A program made the position numbers and the translations under genes. The notes beneath the pieces are model-generated. The model was not told the origin of the DNA. It was given only the letters and a program-made list of their open reading frames with translations, and made no database searches. Below are positions 13,338 through 19,052 of a stretch of 19,052 nt of DNA, piece by piece. The stretch is from Actinomycetes bacterium. Lineage in GTDB: Bacteria; Actinomycetota; Actinomycetes; Actinomycetales; Microbacteriaceae. Numbering within the stretch: position 1 is the stretch's first letter; each line of letters begins with the position of its first letter. Where the stretch lies: contig JAEWKY010000164.1 in NCBI GenBank assembly GCA_023457615.1, positions 1 through 19,052 of the forward strand, given 5' to 3'.

Positions 13338-14479
13338 CGCGAGCCCTTCTTCTTCTTGGGGCGCACGAACTGGCCGGGCTGCGGCTGGTGGAAGGTGCGG
13401 TGGGTCACCTGGTTGCGACGCGACCACAGGTAGATGCCGGTGATCGCGACCACGGCGAGCACGACATCCAGCCAGACGCCCCACGCGCCCACGCCGGCGA
13501 GCAGCGCGGCGAGCGCGGCGAGCGTGCCCGACGCCGGGATCGTGATGAGCCAGCCGATGCCGATCTTGCCCGCCGTGCCCCACTTGACCTTCGCGCCCTT
13601 GCGGCCCATGCCCGTGCCGATGACCGAGCCCGACGCCACCTGGGTCGTGGAGAGCGCGAAGCCGAGGTAGCTCGACGAGAGGATCGTCGCGGTCGTCGAG
13701 GCCTCCGCGGCGAAGCCCTGGGCGGGCTCGATGTCGCTCGTGAGGTCCTTGCCGAGCGTCTTGATGATGCGCCAGCCGCCCGCGTAGGTGCCCGCGGCGA
13801 TCGCGACGGCACACGCCGCGATCACCCAGAACGGCGGATGCGCGTCGACGTCGAGGAAGCCCGCCGCGATGAGGGTGAGCGTGATCACGCCCATCGTCTT
13901 CTGCGCGTCGTTGGTGCCGTGCGCGAGCGAGACGAGGCTCGAGGTGAAGACCTGGCCGCGCTTGAAGCCGTCGCGCTGGCCCTTCTTCACGACCGCGTAG
14001 GCGATCTTCGTCGCGAGGAACGCGATCGTCATCGCCGTCACGGGCGCGAGCACCGCGGGGATGAGGATCTTCGACACGAGCACGGCGCCGTCGATCGCCT
14101 GGACGCCCGCGCCCACGATCGCGGCGCCGATGAGCCCGCCGAAGAGGGCGTGGCTCGACGACGACGGCAGCCCGAGGAGCCACGTGATGAGGTTCCAGAC
14201 GATCGCGCCGATGAGCCCGGCGAGGATCAGCTCGGGCGTGATCTGGATGCCCGCGTCGCCCTCGCGGATCAACCCGCCCGAAATCGTGCGGGCGACCTCG
14301 GTGCTGAGGAACGCGCCGACGAGGTTGAGGACGGCGGCGATGCCGACGGCCACGCGCGGCTTCAGCGCCCCGGTCGCGATGGGTGTCGCCATCGCGTTGG
14401 CCGTGTCGTGGAAGCCGTTCGTGAAATCGAAGAGGAGGGCGAGCCCGATGACGAGCACGACCAGAAGCGTGAGGTCCAC
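13334..14479 (-). CDS. pit: Inorganic phosphate transporter, PiT family
   Basis: This encodes a 381-residue low-affinity phosphate (metal-phosphate) symporter of the PiT family in the cytoplasmic membrane. The duplicated PiT signatures are seen as DFTNGFHDTANAMAT near the N-terminus (~14-28) and SLAHGTNDAQKTMGVITL in the second half. About ten helices and a basic C-terminal tail (RPKKKKGSR) complete it. I start it at GTG 14479 because homologues begin M-[DE]-[LI]-T-L and because GAGACT (14488-14493) can serve as a -10 eight bases upstream; TTG 14488 would add three residues. A GTTCAC direct repeat with 11-bp spacing (14524-14541) suggests control by a PhoP-type regulator. The 67-residue membrane gene downstream is coupled. 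Confidence 0.92.
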   Translation of the reverse strand: MDLTLLVVLVIGLALLFDFTNGFHDTANAMATPIATGALKPRVAVGIAAVLNLVGAFLSTEVARTISGGLIREGDAGIQITPELILAGLIGAIVWNLITWLLGLPSSSSHALFGGLIGAAIVGAGVQAIDGAVLVSKILIPAVLAPVTAMTIAFLATKIAYAVVKKGQRDGFKRGQVFTSSLVSLAHGTNDAQKTMGVITLTLIAAGFLDVDAHPPFWVIAACAVAIAAGTYAGGWRIIKTLGKDLTSDIEPAQGFAAEASTTATILSSSYLGFALSTTQVASGSVIGTGMGRKGAKVKWGTAGKIGIGWLITIPASGTLAALAALLAGVGAWGVWLDVVLAVVAITGIYLWSRRNQVTHRTFHQPQPGQFVRPKKKKGSR

Positions 14480-14487
14480 CGCGGGCA

Positions 14488-14493
14488 AGTCTC
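14488..14493 (-). promoter_or_regulatory. Possible -10 element of pit
   Basis: On the minus strand GAGACT lies 8 nt before GTG 14479. The hexamer is weak, as expected for a promoter that depends on an activator. AACGAG (14511-14516) stands where the -35 would be. Confidence 0.3.
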
Positions 14494-14523
14494 ACACACG
14501 TCGACGGCGACTCGTTACCCCGG

Positions 14524-14541
14524 GTTCACGTCGCGTTCACC
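14524..14541. promoter_or_regulatory. Candidate PHO box (PhoP-type direct repeat) upstream of pit
   Basis: The plus strand has GTTCACGTCGC (14524-14534) followed directly by GTTCACC (14535-14541), two identical hexamers at an exact 11-bp period. Actinobacterial PHO boxes bound by PhoP are direct repeats of GTTCACC-like units with that period. The site lies about 45-60 bp upstream of the predicted pit start and overlaps the stop of the ZIP gene. The units read opposite to pit, which is a caveat. GTTACCC at 14514 may be a third, weaker unit. Confidence 0.5.
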
Positions 14542-15256
14542 CGAGGTGCGAGATCGTGAAGGCCGCGAGGAAGCCGAGGGTCGCGAGGAGTCCGGTGAGC
14601 ATCCGGTCGCGCTGGAAGGCCGCGGGGATCATCGTGTTGCAGACCATCGCCAGGATGCCGCCCGCCGCGATCGTCGTGATCACCGCGGTGAGCTCGGGCG
14701 GAGCCTCCTGCAGCAGCAGGAATCCGAGCAGCGCCGCCGTACCCGACACCGCGACGACCGCGGCCCAGACGCCGAAGACGTAGCGGGGGCGACGCCCGGC
14801 CTCCTTCATTTGCGCCGTGCTGGAGAGCCCCTCGGGGAGGTTGGAGATCGCGATCGCCGCGACGATCGGCAGGCTGAGTCCCCCGGTCGCGACGACGGAC
14901 GTGCCGAGCACGACCGACTCCGGGATGCCGTCCACGAGGGCGCCGATGAGCAGGGCGCTGCCCGACGGCTTCTCGCCGTCGCCCACGCGTCGGCCGCGGG
15001 CGTCCACGAGCCAGTCGGCGCCGACGTAGATCCCCGCGCCCGCCGCGAAGCCGACGACGGTCGGCCACAGCCCGCCCGTCGCGTGGGCCTCCGCGACGAG
15101 CTCGAACGAGAGCGCCGAGATGAGCACCCCGGCGCCGAACGCGAGGATGCCCGCGACGACCCCGGCGGGCACCCGCACGAACCAGGCGATCGCCGCGCCC
15201 ACGAGCAGCAGCGACCCGGCGACGAGTCCGCTTCCGAGGGCGAGCAGGGCGTCCAT
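14537..15256 (-). CDS. ZIP family divalent metal transporter
   Basis: This encodes a 239-residue ZIP-family protein with about eight helices that would move divalent metal ions (zinc, iron or manganese) into the cytosol. The helix-4 motif is LVDGIPESVVLG (107-118) and the helix-5 motif is ISNLPEGLSS (137-146). Typical ZIPs carry HNxPEG and HxxPEG here; this protein keeps Glu113, Asn139 and Glu142 but has Asp109 and Ser138 where His is usual, so metal preference may differ. There is no His-rich loop. The ATG at 15256 follows CAGGAT by six bases (leaderless). It precedes pit, which moves metal-phosphate complexes, on the same strand. Confidence 0.85.
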   Translation of the reverse strand: MDALLALGSGLVAGSLLLVGAAIAWFVRVPAGVVAGILAFGAGVLISALSFELVAEAHATGGLWPTVVGFAAGAGIYVGADWLVDARGRRVGDGEKPSGSALLIGALVDGIPESVVLGTSVVATGGLSLPIVAAIAISNLPEGLSSTAQMKEAGRRPRYVFGVWAAVVAVSGTAALLGFLLLQEAPPELTAVITTIAAGGILAMVCNTMIPAAFQRDRMLTGLLATLGFLAAFTISHLG

Positions 15257-15262
15257 GCGCCC

Positions 15263-15268
15263 ATCCTG
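15263..15268 (-). promoter_or_regulatory. -10 element of the ZIP gene
   Basis: On the minus strand CAGGAT is followed by GGGCGC and the ATG at 15256. The 12-bp tandem repeat begins where its spacer and -35 should be. Confidence 0.45.
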
Positions 15269-15279
15269 CTCCTCCGGAC

Positions 15280-15337
15280 GGTCTCCGGAGGTCTCCCCGG
15301 GGGTCTCGCCGGCGGTCTCCCCGGAGGGTCCCCCGGA
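15280..15337. repeat. 12-bp tandem repeat (about 4.8 copies) upstream of the ZIP gene
   Basis: Consecutive units on the plus strand are GGTCTCCGGA, GGTCTCCCCGGG, GGTCTCGCCGGC, GGTCTCCCCGGA and GGGTCCCCCGGA, with consensus GGTCTCCCCGGN. The first unit is shortened by 2 bp. The array covers 58 bp immediately upstream of the ZIP -10. It could be an array of binding sites or a length-variable repeat. Confidence 0.75.
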
Positions 15338-15345
15338 GGAACGCC

Positions 15346-15373
15346 GGGTGCGACCCGGGAGGGTGCGACCCGG
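15346..15373. repeat. 13-bp direct repeat, two copies
   Basis: GGGTGCGACCCGG occurs at 15346-15358 and again at 15361-15373, a 15-bp period. Each copy contains the partial palindrome GGGT-GCG-ACCC. The pair lies in the 220-bp non-coding stretch (15257-15476) between the divergent ZIP gene and the two-helix membrane-protein gene. Apart from these repeats, a TAGTGT (15421-15426) is the only other promoter-like element seen there. Confidence 0.6.
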
Positions 15374-15476
15374 ACGGGGAGCCCCCGAACCGGGGAATGT
15401 ACGCCACGGAGGGCGGCTCCTAGTGTCGGGTCAACGCGATCGGGGGGTCGCGGGACACGAAGGGTCGGGAATCAGG

Positions 15477-15782
15477 ATGCACTCGTCGCGGGTGCTCGGC
15501 GTCATCGCGTTGAGCGCGATCCTCGTCGCAGCGATCAGCTTCGCGGTGGTCGACGTGAGCATCGCCGACGGCTGCGGACAGGGGCCGTGCAACGCCGGCA
15601 TCCCGATCGTCGCGATCACCTTCGCCGCGCTCGGCGCCCTCGCGGCGCTCGTGAGCATCATCCCGGCGGTCACCTGGATCGTCGAGGCCGTGCGCACCGC
15701 GCGGCACTCGCAGCCCGAGGTCGACCGCGAGCTCGCCCGGGCGCACCTGCCGCGCCCCAGCTACTCCGACGAGGACCTGTGA
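15477..15782 (+). CDS. Small two-helix membrane protein with CGQGPC loop
   Basis: This encodes 101 residues. Helix one (~6-27, VLGVIALSAILVAAISFAVV) leads into a short outside loop with DGCGQGPCN, where Cys33 and Cys38 could form a disulfide. Helix two spans ~42-68 (IVAITFAALGALAALVSII), and the C-terminal tail is charged and soluble, ending SYSDEDL. I recognise no family. The ATG at 15477 is preceded by GGGAATCAGG, a poor ribosome site, and the frame continues upstream through the tandem repeat, which I treat as non-coding. TAGTGT at 15421-15426 may be its -10, giving a ~45-nt leader. It converges on the helicase gene. Confidence 0.65.
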   Translation: MHSSRVLGVIALSAILVAAISFAVVDVSIADGCGQGPCNAGIPIVAITFAALGALAALVSIIPAVTWIVEAVRTARHSQPEVDRELARAHLPRPSYSDEDL

Positions 15783-15924
15783 GGGTCGCCGACACCGCGG
15801 GCGCGCACTGCCTCGGGATCGGGTGCGATCACGCGGACGACGCGCAGCCGCTGCGGGCCTCCGCGACCCCGCTGCGCGGCCGACACGCCCGTGCCGCGCG
15901 CCGCGAGAGGCTGCGGCCGAGCGG
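15783..15924. other. Convergent intergenic region without a recognised element
   Basis: These 142 bp separate the two-helix membrane-protein gene from the 3' end of the helicase gene. A short CGCAG-CCG-CTGCG hairpin (15843-15855) is present, but there is no convincing terminator, RNA gene or short ORF. Confidence 0.4.
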
Positions 15925-18432
15925 TCAGTCGAGCCGGCCGACCGACAGCACCCGCACGACGGCGACGCCCTCCTCGGCCGACGCCTCGAGGTCGACCTCC
16001 GCGGTGATGCCCCAGTCGTGATGCCCCGCGGGGTCGTCGAGGATCTGCCGCACGACCCAGCGCTCCGGCTCCTCGTGGACGACGAGCCGCGCCGCCGAGC
16101 GGGCATCCGGCCCCGTGCCGATCTCGTCGTGCTCGGCGTAGTAGTGGTCGAGCGCCGCCATCCACGGCACGCCGGGATCGAGGGCGAGCAGCTCCTCGTC
16201 GCGCTGGAGCGCCGCGAGCTGCACGCGGCGCCAGAGCGCGTTGCGCACGAGCACGAGGAACGCGCGGCGATTCGTGACGACCGACGTCGGCGGGGGCGGC
16301 AGCACCGGCGTCCCGGGGTCGTGGGCCGGGTTCTGCAGCGCGGCCCACTCGTCGAGCAGACTCGAGTCGACCTGGCGCACGAGCTCGCCGAGCCACTCGA
16401 TCAGATCGTGCAGCTCCTCGGTCTTCGCCTCGTCGGGGATCGTCTGGCGCGCGGCGCGGTACGCGTCGGAGAGGTAGCGCAGCACGAGACCCTCGCTGCG
16501 CCCGAGCTGGTAGAACGCGACGTAGTCGGCGAACGACATCGCGCGCTCCCACAGGTCGCGCACGACCGACTTGGGTGACAGCTCGAAGTCGCGCACCCAG
16601 GGCTGCGACGCCGCGAACACCTCGAACGACTGCGCGAGGAGCTCCTCGAGCGGCTTCGGCCAGGTGACGGCCTCGAGCAGCTCCATGCGCTCGTCGTACT
16701 CGATCCCGTCGGCCTTCATCGCGGCGACCGCCTCGCCGCGGGCCTTGAACTGCTGTTGCGACAGGATCGGCCGCGGGTCGTCGAGCGTCGACTCGAGCAC
16801 GCTCATCATGTCGAGCGCGTAGGTGGGCTGCTCGGGGTCGAGCAGCTCGAAGGCGGCGAGCGCGAAGGGCGAGAGCGGCTGGTTGAGCGCGAAGTTCGGC
16901 TGCAGGTCGACCGTCAGCCGGGGGATGCCGTCGACCACCTCGACCACGCCGGCCGTCTTCAGCGTGCGGTAGATCCCGAGCGCGCGCCGGGCGAGCTCGC
17001 GCTGCCGCGCGATCGGCTCGTGGTTGTCGAAGACGAGGGCGCGCACGTCCTCGAACGCCGTGCGGCCCTGCGCCGACGGGTCGCGCTCCCGGCCGACGAC
17101 GTTGATGATCATCGCCGCGGTGATCTGCATCGACGACTGCAGCACCTCGGGCTCGGCGCCGATGAGGCGATCGAACGAGGCCGGGCCCCACGACACGAAG
17201 CCCTCGGGCGCGCGCTTCTTCGGTCCCTGCTTCTTCCCCTTGGCCTCGGCCTTCGCGGCGGCGATCGCGTTCTCGATCTCGTGCTCGGGCGCCTCGGCGA
17301 CGACCTCGCCCGCGGTGTCGAAGCCGGCGCGGCCCGCCCGTCCGGCGATCTGGTGGAACTCGCGCGCGCTGAGCTGCCGCATCCGCTGACCGTCGAACTT
17401 CGTGAGCGCCGTGAACAGCACCGTGCGGATCGGCACGTTGATGCCGACGCCGAGGGTGTCGGTGCCGCAGATCACCCGCAGGAGGCCGCGCTGCGCGAGC
17501 TGCTCGACGAGTCGCCGGTACTTCGGCAGCATCCCCGCGTGGTGCACGCCGATGCCCGCGCGCACGAGCTTGCTCAGGGTCGCGCCGAAGCCGGCCGAGA
17601 AGCGGAAGCCGCCGATCTCCTCGGCGATCCGGTCCCGGTGCTCGCGCGACGCGACCCGCGCCGAGAGGAGGGCCTGCGCGCGTTCGACCGCGGCGGCCTG
17701 CGCGAAGTGCACGATGTACGCGGGCGCGAGGTGCTCCTCGAGCAGCGACTCGACGGTCTCGTGCACGGGGGTGGCGACGTAGCGGTAATGCAGGGGGACC
17801 GGCCGCTCGACGCCCGTCACGTGCGCGACCTCGACGCCCGTGCGGCGCTCGAGGTCGGCGGAGAGATCGGTGAGGTCGCCGAGGGTCGCCGACATCAGGA
17901 CGAACCGGGCGCGGTCGAGCACGAGCAGCGGCACCTGCCAGGCCCACCCGCGCTGCGGGTCGGCGTAGAAGTGGAACTCGTCGGCGATCACGACCGCCCC
18001 GCCGACGGGCGTCGCGCCGGCCTCCGGTCCGTGGCGCAGCGCGAGGTTCGCGAGGATCTCGGCGGTGCAGCAGATGATGGGCGCATCCGGGTTGACGCTC
18101 GAGTCCCCCGTCACCATGCCGACGTTGTCGGCGCCGAAGATCTCGACGAGCGCGAAGAACTTCTCCGAGACGAGCGCCTTGAGCGGCGCCGTGTAGAACG
18201 AGCGCTGACCGCGGGCGAGGGCGATCGCATGCGCGGCCACCGCGACGAGCGACTTGCCAGTTCCCGTCGGCGTCGAGAGCACGAGATGCCGGTCGAGGAC
18301 GAGCTCGAGCACCGCCTCCTCCTGCGCCGGGTAGAGGCGCAGACCCCGATCCGCCGCCCAGTGCTCGAACGCCGCGACGAACGCGTCGGGGTCCCACGGC
18401 GCCGGCAGCGCGGCGACGAGCGGTGTGGGCAT
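15925..18432 (-). CDS. DEAD/DEAH-box helicase with C-terminal DUF3516 (Ski2-like)
   Basis: This 835-residue superfamily 2 helicase couples ATP hydrolysis to nucleic-acid unwinding. Motifs in order: Q-like region LYPAQEEAV (33-41), Walker A TPTGTGKS (54-61), Ia TAPLKAL (81-87), Walker B DEFH (151-154), motif III SAT (181-183), then GIGVHHAGMLPKYRR, GTDTLGVGINVP and motif VI QIAGRAGRAG (~361-370). DEFH and the HHAG block mark the Ski2/Mtr4-like group rather than classical DEAD-box proteins. A basic linker (GKKQGPKKRAPEG) leads to the DUF3516 domain (~420-835), found mainly in actinobacteria and of unknown role. No signal or membrane segment, so it is cytosolic. The ATG at 18432 follows CAGACT by six bases. 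An RNA substrate is likely, by family analogy only. Confidence 0.93.
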   Translation of the reverse strand: MPTPLVAALPAPWDPDAFVAAFEHWAADRGLRLYPAQEEAVLELVLDRHLVLSTPTGTGKSLVAVAAHAIALARGQRSFYTAPLKALVSEKFFALVEIFGADNVGMVTGDSSVNPDAPIICCTAEILANLALRHGPEAGATPVGGAVVIADEFHFYADPQRGWAWQVPLLVLDRARFVLMSATLGDLTDLSADLERRTGVEVAHVTGVERPVPLHYRYVATPVHETVESLLEEHLAPAYIVHFAQAAAVERAQALLSARVASREHRDRIAEEIGGFRFSAGFGATLSKLVRAGIGVHHAGMLPKYRRLVEQLAQRGLLRVICGTDTLGVGINVPIRTVLFTALTKFDGQRMRQLSAREFHQIAGRAGRAGFDTAGEVVAEAPEHEIENAIAAAKAEAKGKKQGPKKRAPEGFVSWGPASFDRLIGAEPEVLQSSMQITAAMIINVVGRERDPSAQGRTAFEDVRALVFDNHEPIARQRELARRALGIYRTLKTAGVVEVVDGIPRLTVDLQPNFALNQPLSPFALAAFELLDPEQPTYALDMMSVLESTLDDPRPILSQQQFKARGEAVAAMKADGIEYDERMELLEAVTWPKPLEELLAQSFEVFAASQPWVRDFELSPKSVVRDLWERAMSFADYVAFYQLGRSEGLVLRYLSDAYRAARQTIPDEAKTEELHDLIEWLGELVRQVDSSLLDEWAALQNPAHDPGTPVLPPPPTSVVTNRRAFLVLVRNALWRRVQLAALQRDEELLALDPGVPWMAALDHYYAEHDEIGTGPDARSAARLVVHEEPERWVVRQILDDPAGHHDWGITAEVDLEASAEEGVAVVRVLSVGRLD

Positions 18433-18438
18433 GGATCG

Positions 18439-18444
18439 AGTCTG
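18439..18444 (-). promoter_or_regulatory. -10 element of the helicase gene
   Basis: On the minus strand CAGACT is followed by CGATCC and the ATG at 18432, the same six-base spacing as elsewhere. Confidence 0.4.
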
Positions 18445-18537
18445 CCCTGTCCCCCGCGCCGCCGCCGTCGCCCGTGGGCCGCCTCCACGCCGTGTCCCCA
18501 GAGCTGGGTGCGGCCTGCCCCCATCACGGGGTAGACC

Positions 18538-18626
18538 GGCCCGGTACCCGGATCGGGCCGCACGGCTTAGAATCGTCTGGGAATCCCGGTCGCATCCGGG
18601 TGGCGGGGCGTAAGGAGCGTGCAGTC
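18538..18626 (+). promoter_or_regulatory. Promoter, leader hairpin and RBS of the DUF2510 gene
   Basis: TAGAAT (18568-18573) is the closest match to a consensus -10 in the window. An inverted repeat GGCCCG/CGGGCC (18538-18543 and 18554-18559) overlaps the -35 and spacer region. A predicted leader of about 47 nt contains the hairpin CCCGG-TCGCAT-CCGGG (18585-18600) and ends with AAGGAG (18612-18617), nine bases before GTG 18627. Unlike most genes here, this one has a true 5' leader. Confidence 0.5.
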
Positions 18627-19052
18627 GTGGCAGACGACGACGTCCGCGTACCGGCGGGGTGGTACCCCGATCCCCTCGGCCTGCCCCAGCTGCGCTGGTG
18701 GGACAACCGCGCGTGGACCGAGCACACCTCGGACGCCCGACAGCCCACCGTGCAGCCGCAGCCGATGCGCGCCGAGGCCGCGACGGCGACGGCCACCCGG
18801 CTCGCGTTCGCCGACGACCTGCCGTTCGCCGACGACCTCGCCGACCTCGACGACTCCGCGTACCCGTCCGAGGTCGTCCCCGAGCTCATCGAGCCCGCCA
18901 CGACCGCCACGGCTGCCTCCGACCTCGCCGACGGCCTGCCGAGCCGTCGGGCCCTGCGGGCGCAGGAGCGTCTCGAGACCGACGGCGACGGCACGCGCGA
19001 GCTCGCCGGCGACGCGTCGGCGTTCGCCCGTCCGCGCGGCGCGCTCGAGTCG
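18627..19052 (+). CDS. DUF2510 domain protein, 3' end beyond the window
   Basis: The frame is open from GTG 18627 to the right edge, 142 codons, so the gene is truncated by the window. Residues ~8-35 (VPAGWYPDPLGLPQLRWWDN, then RAWTEHT) are the DUF2510 domain, a short actinobacterial module with conserved Trp and Asp residues, usually at the N-terminus of envelope or membrane proteins. What follows is low-complexity and acidic, including FADDLP-FADDLA encoded by an 18-bp tandem duplication (TTCGCCGACGACCT at 18807 and 18825), then a segment with RRALRAQERLE. The start is set by the AAGGAG site. A membrane or secreted domain may lie beyond the edge, so the function cannot be assigned. Confidence 0.8.
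   Translation, partial: MADDDVRVPAGWYPDPLGLPQLRWWDNRAWTEHTSDARQPTVQPQPMRAEAATATATRLAFADDLPFADDLADLDDSAYPSEVVPELIEPATTATAASDLADGLPSRRALRAQERLETDGDGTRELAGDASAFARPRGALES

Noticed and set aside
11754..13433. Long plus-strand open frame opposite aspA
   Set aside because: The translation is rich in Arg, Asp, Glu and His with no domain, and aspA on the other strand is unmistakable.
15120..15476. In-frame upstream extension of the 101-residue membrane protein through the 12-bp repeat (a VSPGVSPAVSPE-like peptide)
   Set aside because: A 12-bp period keeps any frame open, so an open frame is no evidence. The extension overlaps the ZIP gene, and the natural start is the ATG before the first helix.
15843..15855. 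CGCAG-CCG-CTGCG hairpin as a terminator between convergent genes
   Set aside because: The five-base-pair stem has no following T-run, and such stems are frequent by chance in this GC-rich DNA.
13388..16021. Plus-strand open frame of more than 800 codons opposite pit and the ZIP gene
   Set aside because: It has shadow composition and crosses two well-supported genes and an intergenic repeat.
16756..18534. Long plus-strand open frame opposite the helicase gene
   Set aside because: It mirrors the helicase codons, has Arg/Glu/Val-rich low-complexity sequence and no start signal or domain.

Overview
The window is very GC-rich with tightly packed genes, GTG starts and GTGA/ATGA stop-start overlaps. 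It carries actinobacterial families: an LigD with Pol-PE-ligase order, a DUF3516 helicase, a DUF2510 protein, and a DUF7882 protein of the type common in Microbacteriaceae. It is most likely a chromosomal segment from a member of the Microbacteriaceae. I see no tRNA, rRNA, CRISPR array, insertion sequence, prophage or conjugation gene.

Layout. 11-618 (minus): a START-like SRPBCC protein preceded by a 45-residue acidic ORF. 705-2164 (plus): a DUF6328 membrane protein coupled to a YihY/BrkB membrane protein. 2189-2515 (minus): a small DUF7882 protein. 2620-3758 (plus): a short-chain dehydrogenase and a DUF7218/Rho-N-like small protein. 3812-5165 (plus): a cytosolic sulfite-oxidase-like molybdoenzyme and a flavin reductase that is probably its electron partner. 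5162-8605: the bacterial NHEJ pair, ku (minus) and ligD (plus), diverging from a 63-bp promoter region. 8688-10726: two convergent membrane-protein genes of unknown function whose 3' ends overlap by 49 bp. 10780-13100 (minus): aspartate ammonia-lyase coupled to a CPBP-like membrane protein. 13134-15256 (minus): a ZIP-type metal transporter, then a PiT phosphate transporter coupled to a 67-residue membrane protein. 15477-15782 (plus): a two-helix membrane protein. 15925-18432 (minus): a Ski2-like helicase with a DUF3516 tail. 18627 to the right edge (plus): a DUF2510 protein cut by the window end.

Regulation. The clearest signal is an architecture repeated at ten genes on both strands: a -10-like hexamer (NANNNT; TAGACC at 2608 is the one deviation) followed by 6 nt (7 nt once) and then ATG. 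This implies leaderless mRNAs and fixes several start codons. Genes inside operons instead use Shine-Dalgarno sites or stop-start overlaps. Upstream of the phosphate transporter lie two GTTCAC units 11 bp apart, matching the known PHO-box layout. Upstream of the ZIP gene there is a 12-bp-period tandem repeat.

The left half reads as a stress and genome-maintenance neighbourhood (SDR, DUF7218, redox pair, Ku/LigD). The right half is mainly transport and central metabolism. I found no clear new defence or mobile system. The more unusual items are the leaderless pattern, the PHO-box candidate, the unannotated short coupled ORFs, a 9-helix membrane protein with an LDGG motif, and transporter or protease homologues lacking expected active-site residues.
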